Shown here one piece after another: positions 16,246 through 24,888 of a stretch of 41,505 nucleotides of DNA (position 1 is the first letter of the stretch; each line of letters begins with the position of its first letter). The stretch comes from a virus: IMG/VR virus record IMGVR_UViG_3300021083_000089, positions 1-41,505 of that record; one strand, 5' to 3'. The position numbers and the translations under genes are program-made. Under the pieces are notes generated by a model. The model saw only the letters and a program-made list of their open reading frames with translations. It made no database searches and was not told where the DNA came from.

Positions 16246-16637
16246 GAAGTATAGCCCTGTGGTGAAAATCTTAATGGTAACGCAGCGTCAGGATTAAAGA
16301 AGGCCGTCGTTATCGGATATGCTGGCGGTACGCGAATAGCCGCCAAATCAACCGCGCTTAAATAAATGAGATTTTGGCTAATTCCAAATAACGTATAATC
16401 AGGGAGCGCGAAGTTTTGCACCAGAATCATAAAGTTTCCGGCCTCTTCATACTGCGCGGGTATGATCAGTCCATTTCCAACGGCTCTAGTGCTATCTAGT
16501 ATATCAACGCCATTTAAATTTAGACTAAATGAGATCGTGCCGTTAGTTGACTTTATCAGAATGTCCCATTGGTTAGAATCGAGCGTAATCTGAAATTCCT
16601 GATTAGGTATAGCTTGTGTCGGTATAATCTGCATCAA
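16242..16637 (-). CDS. Baseplate plug-like protein (DUF6983-like)
   Basis: The 131-residue beta-rich protein starts IIPTQAIPNQEFQITLDSNQ and WDILIKSTNGTISFSLNLNG. It has the later V-G-N-G-L-I-I-P strand and ends in a Pro-rich tail. This is the layout of the small baseplate plug protein found between the Dit-like protein and the hub in Pam3-like phages. It overlaps both neighbours by 4 bp. Confidence 0.68.
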   Translation of the reverse strand: MMQIIPTQAIPNQEFQITLDSNQWDILIKSTNGTISFSLNLNGVDILDSTRAVGNGLIIPAQYEEAGNFMILVQNFALPDYTLFGISQNLIYLSAVDLAAIRVPPAYPITTAFFNPDAALPLRFSPQGYTS

Positions 16638-17173
16638 TTTCCTCCTGCGTAGGAGTTAATGCTATCTATTTGTGCGGGTGTAAGCGTGATATTTGTTGCC
16701 GTGCTCTGCTGCCCCCATTGTTGCGTATTCGTGTCAGTCTGATTAGTAGGCGAATAATTAGCTGGAGCAGGAGAAGGAGAAACCGCAATAGGTGTGATAA
16801 ATATGACTTCCTGAAAATTAAGATGGATTACAATAATATCAAAACCATCTGGCGTTTCTTGGTGCGGCATTTCCGCAATAATCATGTTAGGATAAACAGT
16901 AGTCTTTGTCTGCACATTGAGATTTGTTGCATTAAAAAATGCGGTTCTGATTTGCTGATAATCGGTAGCATAGAATTGAGAGTTGACGATAAGTTGTAAA
17001 TTTATCCGTATTGGATTAATAATATGGTGGTCGCTAAGCATTACCCCAGTTTCTACTGGGTGCTGCATTACTTTTGATGTTTCGAGCACCTCAGCACGTA
17101 TAGGGCGTGAGTTCTGAAACAACTGCACGAACGTTGAATTATCAAAAATACCAACGACATCGAGTGAAGACAT
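16634..17173 (-). CDS. Dit-like distal tail protein
   Basis: The 179-residue protein carries the N-terminal Dit-like pattern: PIRAEVLETSKVMQHPVETGVMLSDHHIINPIRINLQLIV. The HPVE.G...sDH..inP segment is the hallmark. The C-terminal 60 residues are Pro/Gln/Thr-rich and low-complexity. The protein forms a ring at the tube end, on which plug and hub assemble. It starts one base after the tape measure stop. Confidence 0.8.
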   Translation of the reverse strand: MSSLDVVGIFDNSTFVQLFQNSRPIRAEVLETSKVMQHPVETGVMLSDHHIINPIRINLQLIVNSQFYATDYQQIRTAFFNATNLNVQTKTTVYPNMIIAEMPHQETPDGFDIIVIHLNFQEVIFITPIAVSPSPAPANYSPTNQTDTNTQQWGQQSTATNITLTPAQIDSINSYAGGN

Positions 17174-18909
17174 TACGCGTATAACCCATTGTCAGAATTG
17201 GCGGTAACATGATTTAATTGTTTAGATAATTCAGCTGAAATATTGCTCGCTATTTCCGCGCTACTAGTGGCCTGTGTGTGTACGTGGATATCTCCGATTT
17301 TAACGTTTGCTGTATTACTTGCGCCAACAGAAGGAATGGGCGTCATGCCGTATTGTGAAGTGTTTGCCGTTCCTATACTTTGCTGTCCGGCTCCTATTAA
17401 CGCCTGAATTTGCTTATTACTATAAGGATTGCTGCCATTTTCATGCTTTATGATGGCCGCCATTAGGCTTGATCTAATGGCTGGATCGCTTATGTCTAAA
17501 TGTGCGCTTGGATCAAATCCAGTATCTCTGGCAACGGCAGCAATATACGCGGCGGTATTGTTTTCACTACCAGGTGCATACTTAGAGATTATACCATTAA
17601 TGGTATTATTCCCGCGGCCGTTATAAAGCTGCAATTGCTTTGATAATGCATTAACACCTTGTTCCGGTGTATCAAAAACAGCAAATCCTCCAGAACTTCC
17701 AGCCCCTATCCAGCTACGCAAATTACCTGGATTATTATTTCTAAGACCGCGAGTTAGTCCGGGAATCGGAAGATATGGCGCAGCTTGCCCATTGTGAGTT
17801 GCTGCCCAATTTTTATCAGATGCTTCGCGCCCTTCTCCTAGAGAATTATAAACGGCAACAGCACCTCCAACCGCCGCACCCAGAGCGAGGAAAGGAGCGG
17901 CGGCGCCAGCAGCAGCTAAACCGATAGCACCTATCCCACCCACGATAGTAGCAACAGCGCCAACACCAAGGGCAGTAGCAAGTGCAGTTATTCCAATCGC
18001 CAAACTATCAGCAATGTGAGGGTGCTTATTTAAATATTCTGCAAATTCCTGAATTTTTACATTCAACTCTGTCAAATATGGAAGTACGCGCGTACCTAGG
18101 TTAGTAAATACCGTATCTATTGATGTGCCAGTACCTTTTAACGCCTCTTGGAAATCCCTGGCTGCCTGTGCGCCCTTCTCTAATCCCGCTTGTTTTTCCT
18201 TGTTTTTCGTTAATGTTTTCTCGAAATCGGCATCATTCTTGTATATGAAATCTATTTGCCCAGCATCTAGGCCATAATTTTGCTGAGAAAGAAGAGCCTT
18301 TCCACTTGCGCCCTGGTATTGACCTTGCTTCGATATTTCATGAAGGTTTCTATAGTATGTTTCAATATCCGCGACTGGCTGCTTGCGAGAAGCGTAATCT
18401 TGTACAACCCTATTATACTGATCAAGAACCGCACCTTCTTTTCCACCCGCAGCTTGCGATATTGCATCAATAGCCTTTACTGATACAAGGCTTTGACCCA
18501 ATAAATCAGCTTGAACTTTCAGATTTGAATTCGATTGAGCATTGCTAAATATGCCATTACTGACAGCCGCAACTGACACATACGCCGCAGCCGCAGCCGT
18601 AGCTTTTTCAATGATATTAACAAACTCGCTGCCTGTCTTAAGCTTCTCTTTATCCCTGTCAGCCTGTTCTTTTTCGGCCTCCTTCACTGCCTGAATATGC
18701 TTCTTCTGTACTTCCTGAAGGTGTTTTTGCTGCTTCTCTTGGTCAGTTAGGTTTTTACCAACCTTCTTTCCCATAGATTCTTGTAATGCAAGCAGTTCTT
18801 CATTCGTCTTTTTCAGAGCCTTTGTAGCGTCATCTACTTTCTTGGTCGCACTCAGGGCATCATTAGCATCGCCTTTAAATTTGATTACGAAGGTATTTAA
18901 AACACTCAT
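17173..18909 (-). CDS. Tape measure protein with muramidase-like domain
   Basis: The 578-residue protein begins with a Lys/Glu-rich coiled coil (about residues 20-95, NEELLALQESMGKKV onward). It has hydrophobic, Ala/Gly-rich segments at about 300-355 (ALGVGAVATIVGGIGAIGLA) and then a domain at about 385-510 like phage peptidoglycan-degrading domains of the P5/muramidase type (RGLRNNNPGNLRSW, FDTPEQGVNAL, NTINGIISKYAPGSENNT). The C-terminus is Ser/Thr-rich. The tape measure fixes tail length and is ejected; the cell-wall domain would aid DNA entry. The start overlaps the stop of the chaperone frameshift product. Confidence 0.85.
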   Translation of the reverse strand: MSVLNTFVIKFKGDANDALSATKKVDDATKALKKTNEELLALQESMGKKVGKNLTDQEKQQKHLQEVQKKHIQAVKEAEKEQADRDKEKLKTGSEFVNIIEKATAAAAAYVSVAAVSNGIFSNAQSNSNLKVQADLLGQSLVSVKAIDAISQAAGGKEGAVLDQYNRVVQDYASRKQPVADIETYYRNLHEISKQGQYQGASGKALLSQQNYGLDAGQIDFIYKNDADFEKTLTKNKEKQAGLEKGAQAARDFQEALKGTGTSIDTVFTNLGTRVLPYLTELNVKIQEFAEYLNKHPHIADSLAIGITALATALGVGAVATIVGGIGAIGLAAAGAAAPFLALGAAVGGAVAVYNSLGEGREASDKNWAATHNGQAAPYLPIPGLTRGLRNNNPGNLRSWIGAGSSGGFAVFDTPEQGVNALSKQLQLYNGRGNNTINGIISKYAPGSENNTAAYIAAVARDTGFDPSAHLDISDPAIRSSLMAAIIKHENGSNPYSNKQIQALIGAGQQSIGTANTSQYGMTPIPSVGASNTANVKIGDIHVHTQATSSAEIASNISAELSKQLNHVTANSDNGLYA

Positions 18910-19447
18910 TTTTTCTTTGCTCTTTCCATCGCCATATATTCATTGTAATTCGGTATCGCTATGGCTTCCCACAGGATAAACGCATCTTCTACAGTGTAGA
19001 TTGTTCTGAGTTCGTGGAGGGTTGCTTTGTCACTGGCGATGATTGACCCGATGAGGCCATCAATATTTCGGAAATCTTCTCCATCGCATTCTGGACGAAC
19101 CCGGTTAAGAAACTTGAGATCCGCCCGTCTCGAAAAAAACTACAATTATACTCCATCATAGCCATTTCCACAGATGCGAGCGTTTCCCAATCGCCTGTAT
19201 GGTTATTGACCAACGCCTTAGTGCTAAGAGTGATAGTTTTATCACCAACCGCAACGCCAACAAACGACATTAGTTTTAACATTGTTTCTTCGTTGATGGC
19301 GTAGTCTCCAACCTTAGGCAATGCACTGGTGGGATACTTCGAGATAATCTCACGCCCTTGAACGGCAGGGAATTTAGACAGAATAAACTGCCATTCCTTG
19401 CCGTCTGAATCAGTAACTGAAAAATCCTTAGGCTGTAGTAAATCCAT
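18906..19447 (-). CDS. Tail assembly chaperone GT fusion, made by -1 frameshift
   Basis: The ORF starting at 19447 contains T_TTT_TTT in frame (AGT TTT TTT CGA). Slipping back one base there opens a frame that continues as RRADLKFLNRVRPECDGEDF, then IASDKATLHELRTIYTVEDA and a polar basic end, stopping at 18906-18908. The fusion would be about 180 residues. The T part is much more protein-like than the zero-frame tail, and its stop overlaps the tape measure ATG (ATGA), the usual order G, GT, tape measure. In known phages GT recruits tail tube subunits to the tape measure. Confidence 0.78.
18989..19447 (-). CDS. Tail assembly chaperone G
   Basis: The zero-frame product has 152 residues: MDLLQPKDFSVTDSDGKEWQ, a conserved-looking core (FPAVQGREIISKYP, then GDYAINEETMLKLMSFVG), and a Ser/Gln-rich tail after the slippery site at codons 103-105. 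Such G proteins bind the tape measure during tail assembly, and most translation ends in this frame. It is one step downstream of the tube gene, as expected for contractile tails. Confidence 0.75.
   Translation of the reverse strand: MDLLQPKDFSVTDSDGKEWQFILSKFPAVQGREIISKYPTSALPKVGDYAINEETMLKLMSFVGVAVGDKTITLSTKALVNNHTGDWETLASVEMAMMEYNCSFFRDGRISSFLTGFVQNAMEKISEILMASSGQSSPVTKQPSTNSEQSTL
19133..19139 (-). other. Slippery heptamer T_TTT_TTT for -1 frameshifting
   Basis: On the minus strand the heptamer TTTTTTT follows the zero frame as AG T TTT TTT CGA, which fits the canonical X_XXY_YYZ rule. The -1 frame opened here stays free of stops for 78 codons until it overlaps the tape measure start. Confidence 0.75.
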
Positions 19448-19450
19448 ATA

Positions 19451-19897
19451 TTAATTACCAATAATATTTTCAAATGTGAATCCATAAGCCTTAGTCTTCA
19501 TGCGGCCAGCACTTGCGATACTAATGCCGAATTCAGCATTCAATGGTGCGCCGTTGATGAAAGTCTTTGTTGTACCATCAGCATAGCTAGCAGTAAGTGT
19601 GATAGAATCTTGCGCGGAAGCTTTCCCTTTGCCGACGCGATTAGCGGAGAATAGGATACCGAGATTAATATCATCATCAGAATCTGGAATGACATTAATT
19701 ACTACGGGAAGTGGCTGGGCTTTTGACCAGATGATTAAATCACCATTCAGCCCCATTGCACTTTCGGCAATAGCAATAGCACCAATCGCTAAGGGGTCGG
19801 CATCATCAGAAAACTGAGTGATAGCCAATCCACTAGGGAATGTATTAGAGGCGACAATACTAACAACCGCCCCAAAACCTGAAATATTTTGTGTCAT
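19451..19897 (-). CDS. Tail tube protein (DUF3277-like)
   Basis: The 148-residue protein starts ISGFGAVVSIVASNTFPSGLAITQFSDD and has the following order: ADPLAI..IAIAESAMGLNGDLI, PLPVVINVIPDSDDDINL, then FSANRVGKGKA and a final strand set (GRMKTKAYGFTFENI). This is the DUF3277/PhiTE-type tube protein, with the acidic DDDINL loop typical of it. It follows the sheath gene directly. Confidence 0.88.
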   Translation of the reverse strand: MTQNISGFGAVVSIVASNTFPSGLAITQFSDDADPLAIGAIAIAESAMGLNGDLIIWSKAQPLPVVINVIPDSDDDINLGILFSANRVGKGKASAQDSITLTASYADGTTKTFINGAPLNAEFGISIASAGRMKTKAYGFTFENIIGN

Positions 19898-19908
19898 AAT
19901 CTTCTACC

Positions 19909-21411
19909 TTAAATTAAAATGTCAGTTCCTTGGATAAATCGAATGTCGTCATCTTTGCTATAAATAAGCGTATAAACGATCTTGTATTGAGTCAGAGAAT
20001 CAACAACATATGACTGGATAGCAACACCTAACCAATAGCCGCTATTTTGCACTTGCTGCCATGCCGTAGCACTTCCGCTTGCATTAGTTATATAAAGCTG
20101 CTGAAGGGGATCGAGCGGCTTCCCTACGGAAATGGTACCATTGATCAATGCTTGATTGATAACAGCCTGAAGAATTGTAACCACCTGCGCTTTACCGGAA
20201 GCATTAGCTGATACCTTCGCCACACTTAATAGCAACGCCATCAATTGCGCGGAAATAGCATCCTTCAGCCACATTTCATTAGCAAAAACATTCAGGTCAC
20301 GAGGATCAGTTGACAAGCCATACATTACACCGGTCTGATAAAATGAAACGAGCGTTCCGGCCTCCTGAGTTTGCCCATAGTAGTTGATCAACAGTCCGTC
20401 ATATAGATTAGCATTAGCGTCAGTTGTAACCGATGGCGTGAGGTTGAACTGTTGGAACATATAGTTCTGCACGCTATTGATCGCCGTATAGTCAGTAGCA
20501 GCAAGAATCATCGCTGGCACTTGCTCTGGATATTCTGTTGATAATGGTGCGAGCGTGAGGCAGCAGTCACCAATATTAAGCAGCATTGCGCTATACGCAG
20601 AGGCGTTTGCGGCTGATACCGGAATAGTATAAAGGAATTCAATGTTAAGCGTATAATTGTATTCAGCAACCGCAAGGATATACGCGCTTGAAAGCGTGGG
20701 AACGAATGCGAATGAACCAAAGTTATTATCGAGGGCGGCAGATGCAGTAAAGCACGCAACAGCAGTTTGTGCTGCCGATCCATTAGAAAAAATAGCACCT
20801 GTTAACCAGCCAAGAGCAGGAGCAACGTCAGGTGATGACGATGCGGTAACTGCAATAGTATCAACTCCCGTCGCACCAGAAACTAAATCAAAGCAACCGC
20901 GTGTTGCATCGTAAGTTACAACCGCTCCCGTCCATGCGGCACCACCAGCAGAGTATGCCTGAATAACGCCAGTTAGTGTTGTTGCAACAGCCGCAAGAGA
21001 AGCGTCACCCGATAAGTTGATAGATGATAATGTATGGGTAAATCCACCCATCGTTAGGGTTAAATTGCCAGCCGAAATTGCAGTAAATGTAGAAAGTAAA
21101 TAAACAGCAGGAGAGCCAAATATCAATGAAGCTGTCGCAGTATCGGCATTATAATTATAAAAGCTGATAGCCTGTGGTGTTGTAATATTCTTACTCACCC
21201 AGCCGAAATAAAATACAGCCCTCAAATACTCGGTCGATGTTGTGTTGAAGTATGTTCCTACATCAGTTGCATTTGAGAATGTAACTACCTCGCCCGTTGG
21301 AACAAGTGGGTTGCTAGTAAACAAACGCAAGATAAGATCACGCGTTAGTGAAGGCGAGCCAGCACCTACGCCAGATGTTATATCAACATACCGGGTTTGA
21401 GAAATTGCCAT
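19909..21411 (-). CDS. Tail sheath protein (DUF3383-like)
   Basis: The 500-residue protein has the N-terminal segment RYVDITSGVGAGSPSLTRDLILRLFTSNPLVPTGEVVTF, VGTYFNTTSTEYLRAVFYFGWVSKN and later AEYNYTLNIEFLYTIPVS, MWLKDAISAQLMALLL and the C-terminal YKIVYTLIYSKDDDIRFIQGTDILI. This is the DUF3383 type of sheath. The last strand probably donates to the neighbouring subunit, as in other sheaths. It defines the tail as contractile. Confidence 0.9.
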   Translation of the reverse strand: MAISQTRYVDITSGVGAGSPSLTRDLILRLFTSNPLVPTGEVVTFSNATDVGTYFNTTSTEYLRAVFYFGWVSKNITTPQAISFYNYNADTATASLIFGSPAVYLLSTFTAISAGNLTLTMGGFTHTLSSINLSGDASLAAVATTLTGVIQAYSAGGAAWTGAVVTYDATRGCFDLVSGATGVDTIAVTASSSPDVAPALGWLTGAIFSNGSAAQTAVACFTASAALDNNFGSFAFVPTLSSAYILAVAEYNYTLNIEFLYTIPVSAANASAYSAMLLNIGDCCLTLAPLSTEYPEQVPAMILAATDYTAINSVQNYMFQQFNLTPSVTTDANANLYDGLLINYYGQTQEAGTLVSFYQTGVMYGLSTDPRDLNVFANEMWLKDAISAQLMALLLSVAKVSANASGKAQVVTILQAVINQALINGTISVGKPLDPLQQLYITNASGSATAWQQVQNSGYWLGVAIQSYVVDSLTQYKIVYTLIYSKDDDIRFIQGTDILI

Positions 21412-21422
21412 TTTTTAATCCT

Positions 21423-21962
21423 TTAGATACGATAAATGTTATAGATTGCCGTGTTAATTATTGGCGTAGTAGAGGTAATGATTTGGTTGTGAGTAAGGGT
21501 AAAATCAAAGCTAGGATGGGCTTCGTAACGATTATAATCGTCGGTAAAATATGGGTTGCGAACGTCACTAATCCGCAAGATGCCGACGTTAGAAGCCATT
21601 AAAGCGGTTACGGTGGCGTCACTCTGCATGATGTGCGCTATCAGATTGACGATATCGGACGCCGTATATTGCGCTGTGTTGGTCGGATCTTGTATTGATA
21701 GTACGCCCATTTGGAACGTGGTTTCATATACCTGTAATTCTGTATGAATATCAGCACCAGTTATCGAATCGTACACATCGGTACGCTCTGGAAATCCATA
21801 ACGCCTATCTCCAACTTTGAACATATATCCAGTTGGAGTGCTATTAACTCCCTGAGTTCTCGGCTGGAATGACTGCGCTATTGGGGTGTTTGGAATGCCA
21901 GCATTAACCTCGCCCGCAATAATGGTTGCAATGACGAGCGATATTAATTGATTATCTAACAT
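21423..21962 (-). CDS. Neck/tail terminator-like protein (LIC12616-like)
   Basis: The ATG at 21962 overlaps the stop of the preceding gene and gives 179 residues; a longer start is less likely. The protein has an N-terminal helix with LISLVIATIIAGEV, a Pro/Gly-rich stretch (IPIAQS-type), and a beta-rich half (YNRYEAHPSFDFTLTHNQII). In compact myoviruses a protein of this kind sits immediately before the sheath and forms the tail-end gateway. The family call comes from gene order and the YEAHPSFDFTLTH ending. Confidence 0.65.
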   Translation of the reverse strand: MLDNQLISLVIATIIAGEVNAGIPNTPIAQSFQPRTQGVNSTPTGYMFKVGDRRYGFPERTDVYDSITGADIHTELQVYETTFQMGVLSIQDPTNTAQYTASDIVNLIAHIMQSDATVTALMASNVGILRISDVRNPYFTDDYNRYEAHPSFDFTLTHNQIITSTTPIINTAIYNIYRI

Positions 21963-22333
21963 GCTGGACATCCACCTGGTATGCGTACGCAAACTACACC
22001 AGTCCACCCATTAATATGCACCCAATCAGTTTCCGATAAGGCTTGGTAAATTTCGCCAGCAAAATAAAATCGATCGCCCGCCGTATTGCGGTGAATGTCA
22101 TTGACATATTGGGATATGTAGAAAGTCTTTAAGCTTGCCTGAAAATCAAGGCCGTATTGTTCATTTAAATTGCGCGGTATTGCCTGTACACTCCCCATAA
22201 CATTCACAGGGGTTGCATAGGATTCTATGAACATTCCAACTGAATTAATCGAACGGGGCAGATAGCGCACATACTGAAAGGATTGCTTACCGATTATCGA
22301 TAAAGCAGTACCTAACAGATTTTGTGGGATCAT
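21956..22333 (-). CDS. Neck/head-completion protein
   Basis: The 125-residue protein has N-terminal helical [22 protein letters not shown] and a beta-rich C-terminal half (WVHINGWTGVVCVRIPGGCPAC). It lies between an HK97-gp10-like protein and the LIC12616-like protein, where stopper or collar proteins occur. The GCPAC ending, with two cysteines, could bind metal but this is unproven. Family not identified. Confidence 0.55.
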   Translation of the reverse strand: MIPQNLLGTALSIIGKQSFQYVRYLPRSINSVGMFIESYATPVNVMGSVQAIPRNLNEQYGLDFQASLKTFYISQYVNDIHRNTAGDRFYFAGEIYQALSETDWVHINGWTGVVCVRIPGGCPAC

Positions 22334-22860
22334 TATTTTGTATCGTTATGAAATGTTAATGTGGCAATCATATTGCCTGTATCATTTAGGGGCTTAGTGG
22401 ATACGCCGCTAACATCAAGCGTACCTGCCTTTAATCTTGCAGCAACTTCACCAACAGTCTTTCCAGTTATCTGTTTTCCCTGCTGTTTGTATTTTCTTAT
22501 TCCTAGCGTTATTTGTGATAGTGGTGGAGAATCAACCGCTTTGATAGATTCAACAACATCACTTGCCGCAGCTTCGAGAATAACATCCATGCCAGTTTTT
22601 GCGGTAAGATTGCCTTTGACAACCTGCCCTGAAACCTTGTTGATATTCTCTTCCCATTTCTTTTGATTATTGATTATCGCCGGGCGCATGAAAGGCCGCG
22701 CTGGAATTGTTCCCGTACCAAATTCCTGCATTTGGGCCACCTCCGCAACAGGCATACCGCCTGGATATTTTTTATCTTCATACCAGCCCACGCTACCTTG
22801 CATTGTGCCCAGTGCGGATATACGCACTAGCAAATCAGCAAAGGCTTTATTTTCTACCAT
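22333..22860 (-). CDS. Tail completion/HK97-gp10-like protein
   Basis: Start at the ATG at 22860, which overlaps the stop of the DUF4054 gene (GGATGGTAG); 175 residues. It has a helix, then [39 protein letters not shown]. The motif G-W..., ...EFGT...PARPFMRPA is typical of HK97-gp10-like proteins, which join head and tail. The C-terminal part holds a second helix with [15 protein letters not shown]. Confidence 0.75.
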   Translation of the reverse strand: MVENKAFADLLVRISALGTMQGSVGWYEDKKYPGGMPVAEVAQMQEFGTGTIPARPFMRPAIINNQKKWEENINKVSGQVVKGNLTAKTGMDVILEAAASDVVESIKAVDSPPLSQITLGIRKYKQQGKQITGKTVGEVAARLKAGTLDVSGVSTKPLNDTGNMIATLTFHNDTK

Positions 22861-23297
22861 CCCCAGCACGCCCTACGAAATGCGGCAAGCTCTGGCCTTC
22901 CGCCAAAATACATACCGCCGACTGCATTAACCTGAAACATGGCAAGAAGTTGTTGACCATATGGCGTGGTCGCAAGCCAATATTGCCACTGATTAGTAAG
23001 CGGAGGCGGTTCAAGGGTGATTGACACCTTGTCAACTGTCGAAGCAGTAAGCACACCTGCAACCGTCCCAGCGGCTATATTGAGCGTGATAGCGCACAGG
23101 TGCGCCGTCATTAAATATAGAGCTTGAATCTGCAAATTCGCGTTGCAATTATTATACCAACTTCCATATTGGTCACTGACATAATTGGTTGCAGCCGCGA
23201 ATTGAGCAGTTATCGTTGCATCAGAAATAGTCGCAATGGTAGCGAATTGGGGGAATTGCGCCCGAAACGCCACTATATCCAGTGTTATTAAGGTCAC
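22854..23297 (-). CDS. DUF4054 head-tail adaptor
   Basis: The 147-residue protein fits DUF4054: [40 protein letters not shown], a [11 protein letters not shown] helix, and a Pro-rich, aromatic C-terminal part ([25 protein letters not shown]). The helical array forms the adaptor ring below the portal. It precedes the gp10-like gene with a 7-bp overlap. Confidence 0.85.
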   Translation of the reverse strand: MTLITLDIVAFRAQFPQFATIATISDATITAQFAAATNYVSDQYGSWYNNCNANLQIQALYLMTAHLCAITLNIAAGTVAGVLTASTVDKVSITLEPPPLTNQWQYWLATTPYGQQLLAMFQVNAVGGMYFGGRPELAAFRRACWGW

Positions 23298-23308
23298 AAT
23301 TTACCCCC

Positions 23309-23701
23309 CTATTCTAACGGCTTATTAGTACCCTTTTTGCCACCAAAGCTTTTAGATTCTGCTTGCACAGATTCGTCAAAATCTTCAGGAGTTTTGGGTG
23401 CTGATTTGTCTCTAACTTCCATACCAGAAGCAACGGCCTTTTCAGGATCAATCTTTTTAGTATCGATCTTGATAAATCCGTTGTTCATATGCGCTAAAAA
23501 AACCTTGTCAGCTTTGAGCAATTCAAGGTCTTCATCGCTAACTTCGGTACGAACACCCATCGGAGTATAAAGCTGCTTATTGGCAACAGCGGAACCGCCA
23601 TTAATTAAGACACTTTTGCGTGATGATGCTTGACCAGCAACATTAACATAAGCATGATAAGTAACATCAGCCGACATTGTAGAATAAACGTGATTAGCCA
23701 T
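23309..23701 (-). CDS. Head-module protein of unknown function
   Basis: The 130-residue protein starts MANHVYSTMSADVTYHAYVN and has the segment TPMGVRTEVSDEDLELLKAD with a charged C-terminal third rich in Lys, Glu and Asp. It lies between the capsid and DUF4054 genes, where small head-decoration or completion proteins are found. The VSDEDLELLKADKVFLAH phrase recurs in phage head-cluster proteins of unknown role. No catalytic features. Confidence 0.6.
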   Translation of the reverse strand: MANHVYSTMSADVTYHAYVNVAGQASSRKSVLINGGSAVANKQLYTPMGVRTEVSDEDLELLKADKVFLAHMNNGFIKIDTKKIDPEKAVASGMEVRDKSAPKTPEDFDESVQAESKSFGGKKGTNKPLE

Positions 23702-23734
23702 AGTATTACCTAAGTTACTGATTTGTATAGTAAA

Positions 23735-24874
23735 TTATATTCCTGTCACGCGATACACGGCGTAAGGACGCTTACATACTACACCGGCAGTTGCCATTGT
23801 ATAGTCTTCTTTGTAACCCTTAGTCATTTGCTGAACGCCCACTACTTGGAATTTAGCAGGAACAACTTGTAACCATGTGCGGTTATCATCAGTTGACAAA
23901 CCATCTTCAACGCTATCAGCATACAGATAGAATACGTTAGCCGAGCCGTTAGCCTGCTCAAACTGAGGACAGCTTTCGATTCTCATATTGCCGTAAGCAT
24001 CTTTCAACCATGTTTTAACGGAGATACCATAATCAGTCGTAACATTCAGATACGGAACGATGTTCGTAGGCAGTACCAGCGTCATCGGCGTCTTATCATT
24101 GATAAGCCCTTGTGACTGGAGAGCTAGGCCCGCAACAGCTAAGCGAATATCCTGAATGATACCTTGGAATGTCTTATCACTCCAAAGAGTCGAAGAGGTT
24201 ACAGGGTCGGTATAAGCGTTGTTGTATGACAGCAAGTTAGGATCGTTTAGCATGCCATAGGTGTTATTATGGCCTGAATTATAACCATAGAACCCGATAA
24301 CGTTACGTTGAATTGCTAAGTTCAGGGTAGCACCATCACGCTTAAGTGCCGCGCTATTTTCCTGAATCCGAGCAGTACGGGCCTCTTCCAAACGACCAAC
24401 CATCATTCCAGCTTCGAATCTAACAACAGTACGTTGTACATAGTTTGGATTCCATGTTGTGAGTGGGGTATTTGAAGTATCGCTATATGGTGTAGTCGTA
24501 CCTGTCATTTCCATTGTGCGGATAATGATCTGCTCGTCTTCCCATGAGCCAATTGTCATAATCCCCGTAAGAAGATCGATCTGACGAACTGCCGTTGCAA
24601 TTGCAACATGACCAGGCATCCAGTTTTGTAGGAACTGTAAAGGAACCGCATTACTCATCGTGGTTACTGGCTGCTGTATAGCATCCATACCGAAGCCATG
24701 CGTAATTTCTCTAGCGTATTTAGGGTGGATACGCGCCATGTGGGCAATCTCATCATAACCACCTACGCCGAAGCTAGATAAGTCTTCATATTCGTCAAGC
24801 GCAAAGTCTGTACCGGCCTTAAGGGCGCGAGCTTTCTCACCATATACATGTGAGTGAATTTCACTGTGTTGCAT
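23735..24874 (-). CDS. Major capsid protein (DUF2184-like)
   Basis: The 379-residue protein has the DUF2184 layout: MARIHPKYAREITHGFGMD, PLQFLQNWMPGHVAIATAVRQIDLLTGIMTIGSWEDEQI, then MVGRLEEARTARIQENSAALKRD and a C-terminal beta-rich part with LYADSVEDG and ATAGVVCKRPYAVYRVTG. DUF2184 proteins are HK97-fold capsids. It follows the decoration and protease/scaffold genes in the standard order. Confidence 0.92.
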   Translation of the reverse strand: MQHSEIHSHVYGEKARALKAGTDFALDEYEDLSSFGVGGYDEIAHMARIHPKYAREITHGFGMDAIQQPVTTMSNAVPLQFLQNWMPGHVAIATAVRQIDLLTGIMTIGSWEDEQIIIRTMEMTGTTTPYSDTSNTPLTTWNPNYVQRTVVRFEAGMMVGRLEEARTARIQENSAALKRDGATLNLAIQRNVIGFYGYNSGHNNTYGMLNDPNLLSYNNAYTDPVTSSTLWSDKTFQGIIQDIRLAVAGLALQSQGLINDKTPMTLVLPTNIVPYLNVTTDYGISVKTWLKDAYGNMRIESCPQFEQANGSANVFYLYADSVEDGLSTDDNRTWLQVVPAKFQVVGVQQMTKGYKEDYTMATAGVVCKRPYAVYRVTGI

Positions 24875-24888
24875 TTTTTTAATCCTTA

